Shown: positions 26,169-34,831 of the stretch, one piece after another | Layout of the letters: the number at the start of each line of letters is the position of its first letter | How positions within the stretch are numbered: position 1 is the stretch's first letter | Origin: Lachnospiraceae bacterium | GTDB taxonomy: Bacteria > Bacillota > Clostridia > Lachnospirales > Lachnospiraceae | Direction: 5' to 3' | Length of the DNA: 64,000 nt | Assembly (NCBI GenBank): GCA_023664345.1 | Contig: JAMPFQ010000005.1 | Coordinates: 141,317 to 205,316, forward strand | Notes under the pieces: generated by a model | Told to the model about the DNA's origin: nothing | The model's database searches: none | What the model saw: the letters and a program-made list of their open reading frames with translations, nothing else | Program-made: the position numbers and the translations under genes

Positions 26169-27230
26169 ATGGCAGGGAAGAGAATAAAACGTGTTTTGAT
26201 CGTGCTTCTTGTGGTCGTGCTCTTACTGTTGGCGCTGTTGGCGGGCGGATTCGGGGTCTACCGTATGATGGGCAGGGCGGCGCTGCAGAGCCATGCGGCG
26301 GCGCTGCAGGCGGAGCCAATGCTGCCTTTGCAGTCCGATGGCAGTGAGCAGGAACTATCTTTGGAAGAGGGGCAGATCGCCTATCACAACAAAATATATG
26401 AGTACAATGACGATCTGCTCATTTTCCTGTGCCTGGGCATTGACAGCAGGCAGGATATCCAGAAAGAAAAGATCCCGGGCGAAGGGGGGCAGGCCGATAC
26501 CATTATCCTGGCGGTCCTGGATCAGAACGCCAGGACACTGAAGATCATCAATATATCCAGGGATACCATGACAAAGATCAAAATGTATGATATCAACGGC
26601 CTGTACCTGTATGATGAGGAAGCCCAGCTGGCATTACAGTACGCCTATGGGGATGGACGGGAGAAAAGCTGTGAACTGATGGAGCAGGCGGTCTCCAACC
26701 TCTTTTACGGCATTCCCATCCACGGTTATGCCGCGATCGATATCAAGGCGGTATCCCAGCTGAACGATGCCGCAGGCGGCGTGGAAGTGACTGTGATCGA
26801 AGACCTGTCCCGCTTTACGCCGGAACTGGCGCTGGGCAATACATTGACCCTGACAGGCAGGCAGGCTCTGCATTATGTACAGGAACGCCAGGTGGAAACG
26901 GAGGAACTGGGCGCCAATAACCTCAGGATCGAGAGACAGAAGCAGTATCTCATGGCCTTTTTCGCCAAAGTAAAGGAGGGCACGAAAAAGGACATCACGC
27001 TCCCCGTAAAGCTGTTCAATACGGCCTCACAGCATATGATCACCAGCTTTACCGCCGATCAGGCGGCCTATCTGAGCACCATTGTGCTGGACTGCAGCTT
27101 TGGAGAGGAAGATATGATCTCCGTGCAGGGAACGGTGGGAAAAGAAGATGTATATGAGGAATTCCATGTGGATGAGCAGGCGCTGTATGACCTGATCGTC
27201 AACGTGTTCTACCGGGAAGCAGATCTGTGA
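26169..27230 (+). CDS. LytR-CpsA-Psr (LCP) family glycopolymer transferase
   Basis: A 353-residue membrane protein: an N-terminal helix at about residues 8-28 ('VLIVLLVVVLLLLALLAGGF'), then an extracellular LCP domain. Visible hallmarks are 'LCLGIDSRQD', 'ADTIILAVLD', 'KIINISRDTM' and the later arginine in 'NNLRIERQKQYL'. LCP enzymes transfer lipid-linked glycopolymers to peptidoglycan. The position between sortase and glycan exporter fits attachment of the polymer made by this locus. ATG 26169 is seven bases after GGAGG. Confidence 0.9.
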   Translation: MAGKRIKRVLIVLLVVVLLLLALLAGGFGVYRMMGRAALQSHAAALQAEPMLPLQSDGSEQELSLEEGQIAYHNKIYEYNDDLLIFLCLGIDSRQDIQKEKIPGEGGQADTIILAVLDQNARTLKIINISRDTMTKIKMYDINGLYLYDEEAQLALQYAYGDGREKSCELMEQAVSNLFYGIPIHGYAAIDIKAVSQLNDAAGGVEVTVIEDLSRFTPELALGNTLTLTGRQALHYVQERQVETEELGANNLRIERQKQYLMAFFAKVKEGTKKDITLPVKLFNTASQHMITSFTADQAAYLSTIVLDCSFGEEDMISVQGTVGKEDVYEEFHVDEQALYDLIVNVFYREADL

Positions 27231-27304
27231 CAAACGGTATTACTACCGGGCAGCCGGTATTAATATATAGAAACCAACTATCAAACGAAAGGAGGAAATG
27301 TCCA

Positions 27305-27823
27305 ATGAAAAAGTTATACAGAATGATGCTGGCAGTAGCGATGATAGCCGCTATGGCGTTGCCCGTGATGGCTTCACCCAGCCCGGAGGCAGAGACCATT
27401 TCTCTTTCTGAATCCGTTACCACACCTGTAAAAGGTGTGCTGCCGGAGGAGCCTTCCAAAGAACTGTCTGACGAAGTGGTAAGAGTCACTTCAAACGCGC
27501 AGGTATTAACGGATCTCAATGTATCCTCATCCGCGCATCTTGCCGCAACGATCGACGTAAGCTTTGAGGGTACCATCCCCGCGGGTGGAATACAGGTTCC
27601 CTTTAATGTAAGCGCCTTTGCCAAGAAAGGGGATCTGGTCTATATATTGCACAGGCGTCCGTTCGCTCCTTACCAGTGGGAAGTCGTAGGACAGACTATC
27701 GTGGGAGACGATCTGACCGCAACAGGAACTTTCACATCATTTTCACCTGTGGCATTTATGGTGCTGGACGCTTCCCAGGTGAAGTCCGCCGGGGTCAAGT
27801 CGCCCAAGACGGGAGAATATTAA
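27305..27823 (+). CDS. Small secreted protein ending in a sortase-type motif
   Basis: A 172-residue protein with a signal peptide (MKKLYRMMLAVAMIAAMALP, cleavage near VMA-SPS) and AAAGGAGG before its ATG. The rest is a compact, probably beta-rich domain. The protein stops at 'GVKSPKTGEY'. SPKTG matches the [S/N]PxTG motif known for clostridial class B sortases, but the hydrophobic helix and basic tail that normally follow are absent, and no frame downstream restores them. It may be a substrate recognised without a tail, a shed protein, or a decayed anchor protein. Confidence 0.75.
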   Translation: MKKLYRMMLAVAMIAAMALPVMASPSPEAETISLSESVTTPVKGVLPEEPSKELSDEVVRVTSNAQVLTDLNVSSSAHLAATIDVSFEGTIPAGGIQVPFNVSAFAKKGDLVYILHRRPFAPYQWEVVGQTIVGDDLTATGTFTSFSPVAFMVLDASQVKSAGVKSPKTGEY

Positions 27824-27858
27824 GAGAAGCACATGAGTAGTATGGTTTCTATCAAAAT

Positions 27859-27902
27859 GGGATGAGCGCATCCCGGAGGGGCGTTCCGATGAGCGCCCCT
27901 TG
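27859..27902 (+). terminator. Tandem GC hairpins after the secreted protein gene
   Basis: GGGAT-GAGCGC-ATCCC is followed by GGGGCG (27878-27883) paired with CGCCCC (27894-27899). The trailing T-run is weak, so termination may be partial. Confidence 0.4.
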
Positions 27903-27979
27903 AACTGGCAATATTGCCATAGGGCAAAACATAGATCAAGGCAATCGTTCAGGATCGGTTTAAAAGATATGACAAGATC

Positions 27980-29410
27980 ATGATGCAGGATTTATCAAAA
28001 AGATTTCGATCATACAGGGATATATCGGGCGGGCATCCCTTGTACGGCAAGGCCGCCTGCCGGACAGAAAGCAGCTTAAAGCTGTCAGAACCGACTCCGG
28101 GCGCAGGGTTTTATCTGTACGGATTTATCCCGGCGATCATGGGATTTGCCGGATGGACGCTGGAGGAGGCCGTCCGTTCAGGGAAGAAACGACTCTATTT
28201 CCTGAGCAGGGATGGGCATCAGATCTGTCTGGCGGCCCGCAGACTGGCAGAACTTCGGAAGCTGCCTGTAGAATGCCGATACCTCCACGTATCCCGGTAT
28301 GCCATGCGGGTTCCCGCATATCATCTGGATATGGAGCATGGTCTGGAACAGATCTGTTCGAACGGGATGGAGGTCACGCTGGAGCGGGTCTTAAAGCGGG
28401 GCGCGCTCACGGAGGAGGAAGCCCTCAGAGTGGCGGAGCGGATCGGCCGGAAAGAGGCATACAGGGATATCCTGGACCGCCGCCGGATAACGGAACTGAA
28501 AGATATCCTGAGAAAAGAGCCGCAGTTTCTGAACTATGTAAAGGCTCATTCCATGGAAGCATATGACAACACCATGGGTTATCTGCAGCAGGAGGGGCTG
28601 CTTTCAGACGTTCCTTACGCCATTGTGGACAGCGGCTGGGTGGGAACATTCCAACAGTCTTTATCAACGCTGCTTCGGAGCCGTATGCCCCATATTCGTC
28701 TGGAGGGCTATTATTTTGGCCTGTATGAGATCCCCGATGACGCGGATATCCGGGACTATCATGCATGGTATTTCTCGCCGCGTGCAGGCCTGAGGCGGAA
28801 GGTATATTTCAGTAACTCCCTCTTTGAAGCGGTATGCGGCGCAGATGAGGGCATGACGGTGGGATACTGTCAGGAGAACGGCAGGTATCTGCCCCGCCTG
28901 GATCCGAAAGGGAATCCGAATGGGAAAGTCCTGCGCAAGGAGCAGAAAGTATTGGAATGTTTCCTGGAGCAGTATGCCAGGGCGGAGGAAGAATCTGCTC
29001 TGACAGGTTCCCGGAGAAATTTGGACCGCAGCGGCATGAAAAGATCAGTGAACAGGCTCTTTACGCTGCTGATGGCCAAGCCGTCAATGCCGGAGGCGGT
29101 AAGTTTTGGAGGACTGCTTTTTTCCGATGATGTGCTGCCGGGGAACTATCGGGAAACAGCCGCCCGGCTGACAGCAGAAGAGATCCGGGATCTGTATATC
29201 CTGCGCAGGCTGGCTGTCTTTAGCGGGATGCGGAAAGGAACGATCCGGGAGAGCGCCTGGATCGAGGGCAGCATTGTCAGATGTGGGATGCACAGACGCC
29301 GCGTCCGAAAGAACCTGCGGCATATCAGATGGTATAAATGGCTGGTATATGGCAGGAAGCAGTTGAGAGCATGGACGCATATTGTGCGGTGGGAGAGAAA
29401 CGATCATTGA
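27980..29410 (+). CDS. COG5610-type (HAD-related) glycan-locus protein
   Basis: A 476-residue cytoplasmic protein. Key stretches 'RLYFLSRDGHQICLAARRLA', 'CRYLHVSRYAMRVPAY' and 'YAIVDSGWVGTFQQSLSTLL' align with the C-terminal third of the fusion protein at 31401 ('IHFTSRDGFYLKKVY', 'YIYVSRKSMIPFEI', 'AIFDLGYSGKLQASI'). This domain occurs in predicted HAD-superfamily proteins (COG5610) of polysaccharide loci. Biochemistry is unknown to me. The acidic residues in SRDG and VDSG suggest phosphate or sugar-phosphate chemistry. The stop overlaps the TTG start of the exporter permease. Confidence 0.7.
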   Translation: MMQDLSKRFRSYRDISGGHPLYGKAACRTESSLKLSEPTPGAGFYLYGFIPAIMGFAGWTLEEAVRSGKKRLYFLSRDGHQICLAARRLAELRKLPVECRYLHVSRYAMRVPAYHLDMEHGLEQICSNGMEVTLERVLKRGALTEEEALRVAERIGRKEAYRDILDRRRITELKDILRKEPQFLNYVKAHSMEAYDNTMGYLQQEGLLSDVPYAIVDSGWVGTFQQSLSTLLRSRMPHIRLEGYYFGLYEIPDDADIRDYHAWYFSPRAGLRRKVYFSNSLFEAVCGADEGMTVGYCQENGRYLPRLDPKGNPNGKVLRKEQKVLECFLEQYARAEEESALTGSRRNLDRSGMKRSVNRLFTLLMAKPSMPEAVSFGGLLFSDDVLPGNYRETAARLTAEEIRDLYILRRLAVFSGMRKGTIRESAWIEGSIVRCGMHRRRVRKNLRHIRWYKWLVYGRKQLRAWTHIVRWERNDH

Positions 29411-30189
29411 AAATAAAGGAAAAACTCAGGGAACGCAGACAATATTTCTTTGCAATCAAACAGATGGTGGCAAGGGAAGTGAAAAGGAAATATGCCAGAT
29501 CCTATCTGGGCATTGCGTGGAGCGTGCTGAACCCGCTCCTTACCATGGCGGTCATGTCCATGATCTTTTCCACTATTTTTAAGCGCTCCATTGAGAATTA
29601 CCCCATATATTACCTGACGGGATCCCTTTTCTGGCAGCTGTTTTCCGGCGCCACACAGTCGGCGATGACGGCGCTTGTGGACAACCGTTCGCTGCTCCTC
29701 AAGGTAAAGCTGACAAAACAGACTTTTGTGATCGCCAGGGTCTTTACGGCGCTGACGAACTTCGGCTATTCCTGTGTCGCGTATGTGCTGATGCTCCTTG
29801 TCTTCCGGGTGAAGTTTAATATATATATGCTCCTGTTCCCCGTGGACGCGTTCTTCATGCTGCTGTTTGCCATGGGGATCGGATATGCGCTCTGTATCTT
29901 ATATGTCTTTTTCGCGGATATCAAGTATTTATACTCGGTGTTCCTGACCCTGTGGATGTATATGTCGGCATTGTTCTACCCGGTGGATAACCTGAGTGAG
30001 ATCATGCAGAAAGTGGTCAACGCGAATCCGATTTATAACTATGTCCGGTTTGCGCGGGATATCATGCTCTATGGGAATCTGCCGGAACCCATGGTTTGGG
30101 TGAAAATCATTGTCTGGGGAGTTCTCAGCTTCGCGATAGGGTATTTTGTATTCAGGAAAAATGAAAATCTGGTCATGCAGAGGATTTAA
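29407..30189 (+). CDS. ABC-2 type glycan exporter permease
   Basis: A 260-residue polytopic membrane protein of the Wzm/TagG class. The amphipathic N-terminus 'KQMVAREVKRKYARSYLGIA' and the helices 'NPLLTMAVMSMIFSTIF' and 'GSLFWQLFSGATQSAM' are typical. Together with the ATPase that follows after six bases it would move a lipid-linked polysaccharide or teichoic-acid-like polymer across the membrane. The start is TTG, overlapping the previous stop (ATTGA), with GGAGAG about nine bases upstream. An in-frame start further upstream would lie inside the preceding gene. Confidence 0.9.
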   Translation: MKIKEKLRERRQYFFAIKQMVAREVKRKYARSYLGIAWSVLNPLLTMAVMSMIFSTIFKRSIENYPIYYLTGSLFWQLFSGATQSAMTALVDNRSLLLKVKLTKQTFVIARVFTALTNFGYSCVAYVLMLLVFRVKFNIYMLLFPVDAFFMLLFAMGIGYALCILYVFFADIKYLYSVFLTLWMYMSALFYPVDNLSEIMQKVVNANPIYNYVRFARDIMLYGNLPEPMVWVKIIVWGVLSFAIGYFVFRKNENLVMQRI

Positions 30190-30195
30190 GCGAGA

Positions 30196-31383
30196 ATGAA
30201 GAAGACGAAAAAACGAAATGCCAGAATAGATCGAATGAACAGGCCGCCTGATGAACTGGAATTTATAGAAGGGTTTAATTCTATTGAAAAAATAAGTAAT
30301 CTGGATGATTATGGAACCTCCGAAAATTACGATGGCCAGGCAGGTTATGATTCACCGGACGGATTTGAGGATATAGGGGATTTTGAAACTTCAGCGGAGG
30401 TCAGCTTTCCGGAAAATGAGGGAGAGACAGCGGAATCTGATGACTTGGAAAAACTTGAGATCGGGTATGTGGAATTAGATTATGACGATTTTGAGTATAA
30501 GGATTTTGACTATGAAGTCTATGACAATGAGGACTTCGATTATGAAATAAATGAATACGAAGACTTCGATTACCAGGACTTTGGAACTGAGGGACTGGAA
30601 TATATCGAAATGGGCAGCCGACCGCAGGACGAGGGAGAGCATCCCATCATTTCCGTGCGGGACGTGACAATGAACTTTAAAGTGCCTGCCAGCGCCGCAT
30701 CCGGCATCAAGGAGTATGTGATTCAGAAGATCAACCACCAGATGAAATTCCGGGAACTGATTGCGCTGAACCATGTCAGCTTCGATATTCTTCCGGGAGA
30801 GGTGGTGGGGCTGATCGGTACCAACGGTTCCGGGAAGAGCACCCTGCTGAGGATCGTATCAGGGGCGCTGAAGCCCACCGAGGGAGAAGTGCTCATAGAC
30901 CGCAGGAAAGTGCAGCTGCTCACTCTGGGGACGGGCTTTGACATGGAACTGTCCGCAAGGGAGAATGTGTATCTGAACGGCTCCATTATCGGGTATTCCA
31001 AGGAATTTCTGGATGAGCATTATGAGGAAATCGTGGAGTTCGCGGAACTGCAGGATTTCATGGAAGAGAGGGTGAAGAACTTTTCCTCCGGCATGGTGTC
31101 CAGGCTGGGCTTTGCCATCGCCACGGCGGGCGACGCGGCGGAGATACTGATACTGGATGAGGTGCTCAGCGTGGGGGATGAGTTTTTTCGGAAGAAGAGT
31201 TTGAAGAGGATCAAAGAGATGATACATGGGGGGAGCACGGTGATCATGGTGTCGCATGGTATGGGGACGATATTGGAGAACTGTACTAAGGTGGTGTGGA
31301 TTGAGAAAGGGGTCTTGCAGATGGTCGGGGACGCTAAGACTGTGTGCGGGGCTTATCAGAGGATGAATGGAAGACGATACTAA
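30196..31383 (+). CDS. Glycan exporter ATPase with acidic N-terminal extension
   Basis: A 395-residue ATPase of the Wzt/TagH class. The domain begins near residue 150 ('PIISVRDVTMNF'), with Walker A 'GTNGSGKST', signature 'FSSGMVSRLGFA', Walker B 'EILILDEVLSVGD' and switch histidine 'SHG'. The first 150 residues are unusual: strongly acidic and rich in Tyr, Phe and Asp, with repeated units like 'YDNEDFDYEINEYEDFDYQD'. No Wzt-type C-terminal glycan-binding domain is present. The gene is the last one with host-like composition before the AT-rich segment. Confidence 0.9.
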   Translation: MKKTKKRNARIDRMNRPPDELEFIEGFNSIEKISNLDDYGTSENYDGQAGYDSPDGFEDIGDFETSAEVSFPENEGETAESDDLEKLEIGYVELDYDDFEYKDFDYEVYDNEDFDYEINEYEDFDYQDFGTEGLEYIEMGSRPQDEGEHPIISVRDVTMNFKVPASAASGIKEYVIQKINHQMKFRELIALNHVSFDILPGEVVGLIGTNGSGKSTLLRIVSGALKPTEGEVLIDRRKVQLLTLGTGFDMELSARENVYLNGSIIGYSKEFLDEHYEEIVEFAELQDFMEERVKNFSSGMVSRLGFAIATAGDAAEILILDEVLSVGDEFFRKKSLKRIKEMIHGGSTVIMVSHGMGTILENCTKVVWIEKGVLQMVGDAKTVCGAYQRMNGRRY

Positions 31384-31400
31384 CAGAGGAACAAATAAAT

Positions 31401-34400
31401 ATGGACGAAAAAAAATGCAGTGTGATAATAACGGAACCCTTGGTTTCGGTTATTGTGCCCGTTTATCACGTTTCGGATAATTTACTTCAAAAATGTATTA
31501 CTAGCATATTAAAACAGACGTATCGCAATTTTGAAGTTATATTGGTGGATGATGCTACAAATGAAACAAATAAAAAAATAATCCAACAATATGCATTTAC
31601 TCATGAAAATGTGAAAGCAGTTACACATCAAATAAATAAAGGGTTGTTTCAAGCAAGGCTTACAGGAGTAAAAGCATCTTGTGCGGATTATATAATGTTT
31701 GTTGATGCAGATGATTATATAACTGTGGATTGGATTAGACTGCTGGTTGATAAAAGTGAAAATGAAAAATCAGATATTACAATGGGACAATTTATTTCGA
31801 TAGATGAAAATGGAAATAAAACTATTTATAATGCTACATACAACTATTGTCATAACAGAAAGTGTCTTTGTGGAAAAGAGATTTTGAAAGTTCTTGCGGA
31901 AGATGAAGGTCTTTTTTTCGGATTACATACAATGTGGAATAAGTTGTATACAATGAAGTTATGGAAAAAAGCAATGCCCTTTTTGGAAAAATACGATAAG
32001 CATTTTGTAATGACCGAGGATATTGCGTTATCATTTGTATTATTTTTATTTGCAGATAAAATGGCTTTTTCTTCTCACGACGGATATTTTTATTACCGCA
32101 ATTCCGAGTCTTCAACGGTAAGTGCGAGACAACATAATTTGGAAAAAGCGAAAAAAAATGTGGAAGATTTAATTTACTCATTTTCTATAGTAAATGACCT
32201 TTTAGTCAAGTTTGATTTGTTGAAAGAGTACAAAGGTAATATCCAAGAATGGAAAGACAGATATTTTAGAATTTGGTCATATAATGTAAAATTTAATACT
32301 GAGAATCCCTTAAATTGTGAACAAGCAGAATTGAAAGATAGATTCCTAAAGTATTTCAATAAAACAGAATTTGAAGAGTGTCGAGAGGATGATAGCTTTT
32401 GTACTAACGAAACCACCGCGTGGAACAGCCGTTTGGAAACGCTGAAAGAACTTATATGCTCAGATGATATAAAAATAGTTTCTCTTGACATTTTTGATAC
32501 ATTGATATTAAGGCCACTTCTTGCGCCGGAGGAAATTTATGACCTTATTCAGTGGGAGCAGTCTCTAAGTATAAAACAGCATTTCCGTACTTTTAGAGTT
32601 TTTGCCGAGAAATACGCCAGAAAGGAGGCTTCAGTTAAGAGTTCGGGTAAAGAGGATATAACTTTAGCAGATATATATAGAGAAATGGAGCGGTCTTTCG
32701 GTATTCCCCATGATGATTGTGTTTTTTTGTATGAAGCTGAATTGAATCTGGAAAAAGATATGGCGTCAGAAAGAAAGATAGGAAAGGAAATTTACGAACT
32801 TTCGGCTTATTTGGGGAAAGACATTATTTTACTTTCTGATATGTATCTTGAAAGGACAACAGTTGAGCAAATTCTGAGAGATAACGGGTACGATAAACAT
32901 AGAAAACTGTATCTGTCTTCCGACTGTAAAAAACTTAAGGCAACTGGCAAGCTATTTGACTATATGCTGAAAAGCGAGAATGTATTATCTCCGAATACCA
33001 TACTTCATATAGGAGATAACTGGAACTCGGATTATCTTGTGCCCAAATCAAAGGGGATACAGGCTTATTTTTTGCCTAAAACAAAAGATATTTTATTTAA
33101 TACGTTGGGGGATCAATATACAGGAAACTCTATTGGATATGCAGTAGATAACAGAAATTCATTTATAGACCTCTCAACTCATCTGAAAAAGTTTCCTGTT
33201 CGCTGCCTATATAAACTTGTTGCAAATGAAATGTTTGACAATCCATTTTGTTCATTTAAACCTGATTCAGATTATAACTGTGATCCTTATTTTATAGGGA
33301 TGTTTCCTGTGGGAATGCATATGTTTGGTATCGCAAAATGGATGCTTGAGCATTCGGAGAAAAGGGGAATTCAAAAGATACATTTTACATCCCGGGATGG
33401 ATTTTACCTAAAAAAGGTTTATGATCAGCTGCGGGAAAAGTGTTATGTAAATGCCCCTGAGTCAAATTATATTTATGTAAGTCGTAAATCCATGATACCC
33501 TTTGAAATTGAAAGCGAATTAGATATTCTAGGAATATTGGACAATATATCATGGAGCAAGCAGTCTCCTATAAGCATAATGGATACATATGAGGCTGTTC
33601 TAAGGCCTTTAGATAAGGAAGCAGTGTCCAAGTACAAAAAGGAAGGCATATGCTTGGACGATAATTTTGCAAGTGCAGATGATTGTTTATTCTTTTTAAA
33701 ACAAATGAGCCGTATTTCGTATTCGAAAGAAAAGGCTGAAAAAAATCGTAAGCTTTGTAGCAGGTATTTTAAAACTTATATTGGCCCCTCTGACGCAATT
33801 TTTGATTTGGGTTATAGCGGTAAGCTACAGGCTTCGATTGTAAAGGCACTGGGGTTTCCAATAGACTGCTATTATGTGCATGGCAATGGGTTTGAATCCA
33901 TAAAACGTGCTCAAAAATATAATTTTAATATTTACAATTTTTATAGTTTTGCTCCTTCTATGTCAGGGATTATTAATGAATTTATTTTTTCCGATTACAG
34001 ACCATCCTGTATCGGTTACAAATCAAGTGATTCAGAAGTGATTCCGGTTTTTGAGAAGACCTCTTTCTCTGCTGTGGAAAAGTATATTCATGATGAAATA
34101 TCAAGAGGAACTTTAGATTATGCTTTCGCTGTTTCAAACTTTTTAAAAGAGCATAAAAGCCTGCTTGAATTAGAGAGTTTGGATACAGGACTTCAATATG
34201 AAAAGTTTCTTATGTCCGAAAAATATGCAGACCGTGTTTTTTTTAAATGTTTCCACTTGGAGGATCAATATTATGGTGATAAAAACAAAATAAATATGCT
34301 TGGTCTTTGGGATTGGCAGTTATTGGACAAAAAAGTGCATGCAAATTTGCCGCTAGTCCCTATTGATAATAATCAGTTGGAGTTTTATCAAGATGGAGTG

Positions 34401-34508
34401 TTTATGACTCTCTATAATAAAATCAATAAGTGGTTTCCTATAAAAAGTAAGAAAAGAGAATTAGTAAAAAAAATAGCGTCGGTATTTCTCGGAAAAAAAT
34501 GCGAATAA
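31401..34508 (+). CDS. GT2 - HAD - COG5610 three-domain fusion
   Basis: A 1035-residue protein. Residues 1-260 form a GT2 transferase ('VSVIVPVYHVSDNLLQKCI', acidic motif 'MFVDADDYITVDW'). The middle carries a HAD phosphatase-like domain: motif I 'VSLDIFDTLI', motif II region 'ILLSDMYLE', motif IV 'LHIGDNWNSDYL'. The last third is the same domain as the gene at 27980. Such fusions occur in surface-polysaccharide loci and may add sugar-phosphate or alditol-phosphate units; that role is inference. ATG 31401 follows GAGGAA. Composition changes abruptly here to strongly AT-rich. Confidence 0.8.
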   Translation: MDEKKCSVIITEPLVSVIVPVYHVSDNLLQKCITSILKQTYRNFEVILVDDATNETNKKIIQQYAFTHENVKAVTHQINKGLFQARLTGVKASCADYIMFVDADDYITVDWIRLLVDKSENEKSDITMGQFISIDENGNKTIYNATYNYCHNRKCLCGKEILKVLAEDEGLFFGLHTMWNKLYTMKLWKKAMPFLEKYDKHFVMTEDIALSFVLFLFADKMAFSSHDGYFYYRNSESSTVSARQHNLEKAKKNVEDLIYSFSIVNDLLVKFDLLKEYKGNIQEWKDRYFRIWSYNVKFNTENPLNCEQAELKDRFLKYFNKTEFEECREDDSFCTNETTAWNSRLETLKELICSDDIKIVSLDIFDTLILRPLLAPEEIYDLIQWEQSLSIKQHFRTFRVFAEKYARKEASVKSSGKEDITLADIYREMERSFGIPHDDCVFLYEAELNLEKDMASERKIGKEIYELSAYLGKDIILLSDMYLERTTVEQILRDNGYDKHRKLYLSSDCKKLKATGKLFDYMLKSENVLSPNTILHIGDNWNSDYLVPKSKGIQAYFLPKTKDILFNTLGDQYTGNSIGYAVDNRNSFIDLSTHLKKFPVRCLYKLVANEMFDNPFCSFKPDSDYNCDPYFIGMFPVGMHMFGIAKWMLEHSEKRGIQKIHFTSRDGFYLKKVYDQLREKCYVNAPESNYIYVSRKSMIPFEIESELDILGILDNISWSKQSPISIMDTYEAVLRPLDKEAVSKYKKEGICLDDNFASADDCLFFLKQMSRISYSKEKAEKNRKLCSRYFKTYIGPSDAIFDLGYSGKLQASIVKALGFPIDCYYVHGNGFESIKRAQKYNFNIYNFYSFAPSMSGIINEFIFSDYRPSCIGYKSSDSEVIPVFEKTSFSAVEKYIHDEISRGTLDYAFAVSNFLKEHKSLLELESLDTGLQYEKFLMSEKYADRVFFKCFHLEDQYYGDKNKINMLGLWDWQLLDKKVHANLPLVPIDNNQLEFYQDGVFMTLYNKINKWFPIKSKKRELVKKIASVFLGKKCE

Positions 34509-34668
34509 ACCAAAGAAAAGTATAATTATGGCTTGAATTCCGTATTGAAATATAACGAAAACTTCAAGCCCTTGTAAACGCTGACGTGCAAAATGCATAG
34601 TTATAAAGTGACAAGCTTTAATCCCTTTTAAATACTGACTCGTTATAATTTTGAGAGGAATTTGGATC

Positions 34669-34800
34669 ATGAAATTGTTCCTAATTGAAAAAATTACTTT
34701 ATATATGGAATCAAAGAACCACATTTTTCGATGGTTGCCAAGAGCTTTTTTAATTAAAATGAGAAATATTAATATAAAGGATTGGCATTTACTGATTTAG
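34669..34800 (+). CDS. Possible 43-residue basic peptide
   Basis: The 323 nt between the large fusion gene and the DUF1919 gene hold one plausible small frame. It has an ATG preceded by GAGAGGAA and encodes a basic, hydrophobic peptide starting MKLFLIEKITLYMESKNH. It is unrecognised and could be the remnant of a longer gene in this AT-rich segment. Nothing else is evident in the gap. Confidence 0.3.
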   Translation: MKLFLIEKITLYMESKNHIFRWLPRAFLIKMRNINIKDWHLLI

Positions 34801-34831
34801 AGATTATAGCACATTATTGGAGGAAAAAAAT

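Noticed and set aside
27824-27980. Possible frameshift that would restore a hydrophobic sorting tail after SPKTG.
   Set aside because: All three forward frames were read through this stretch; none gives a membrane helix followed by basic residues.
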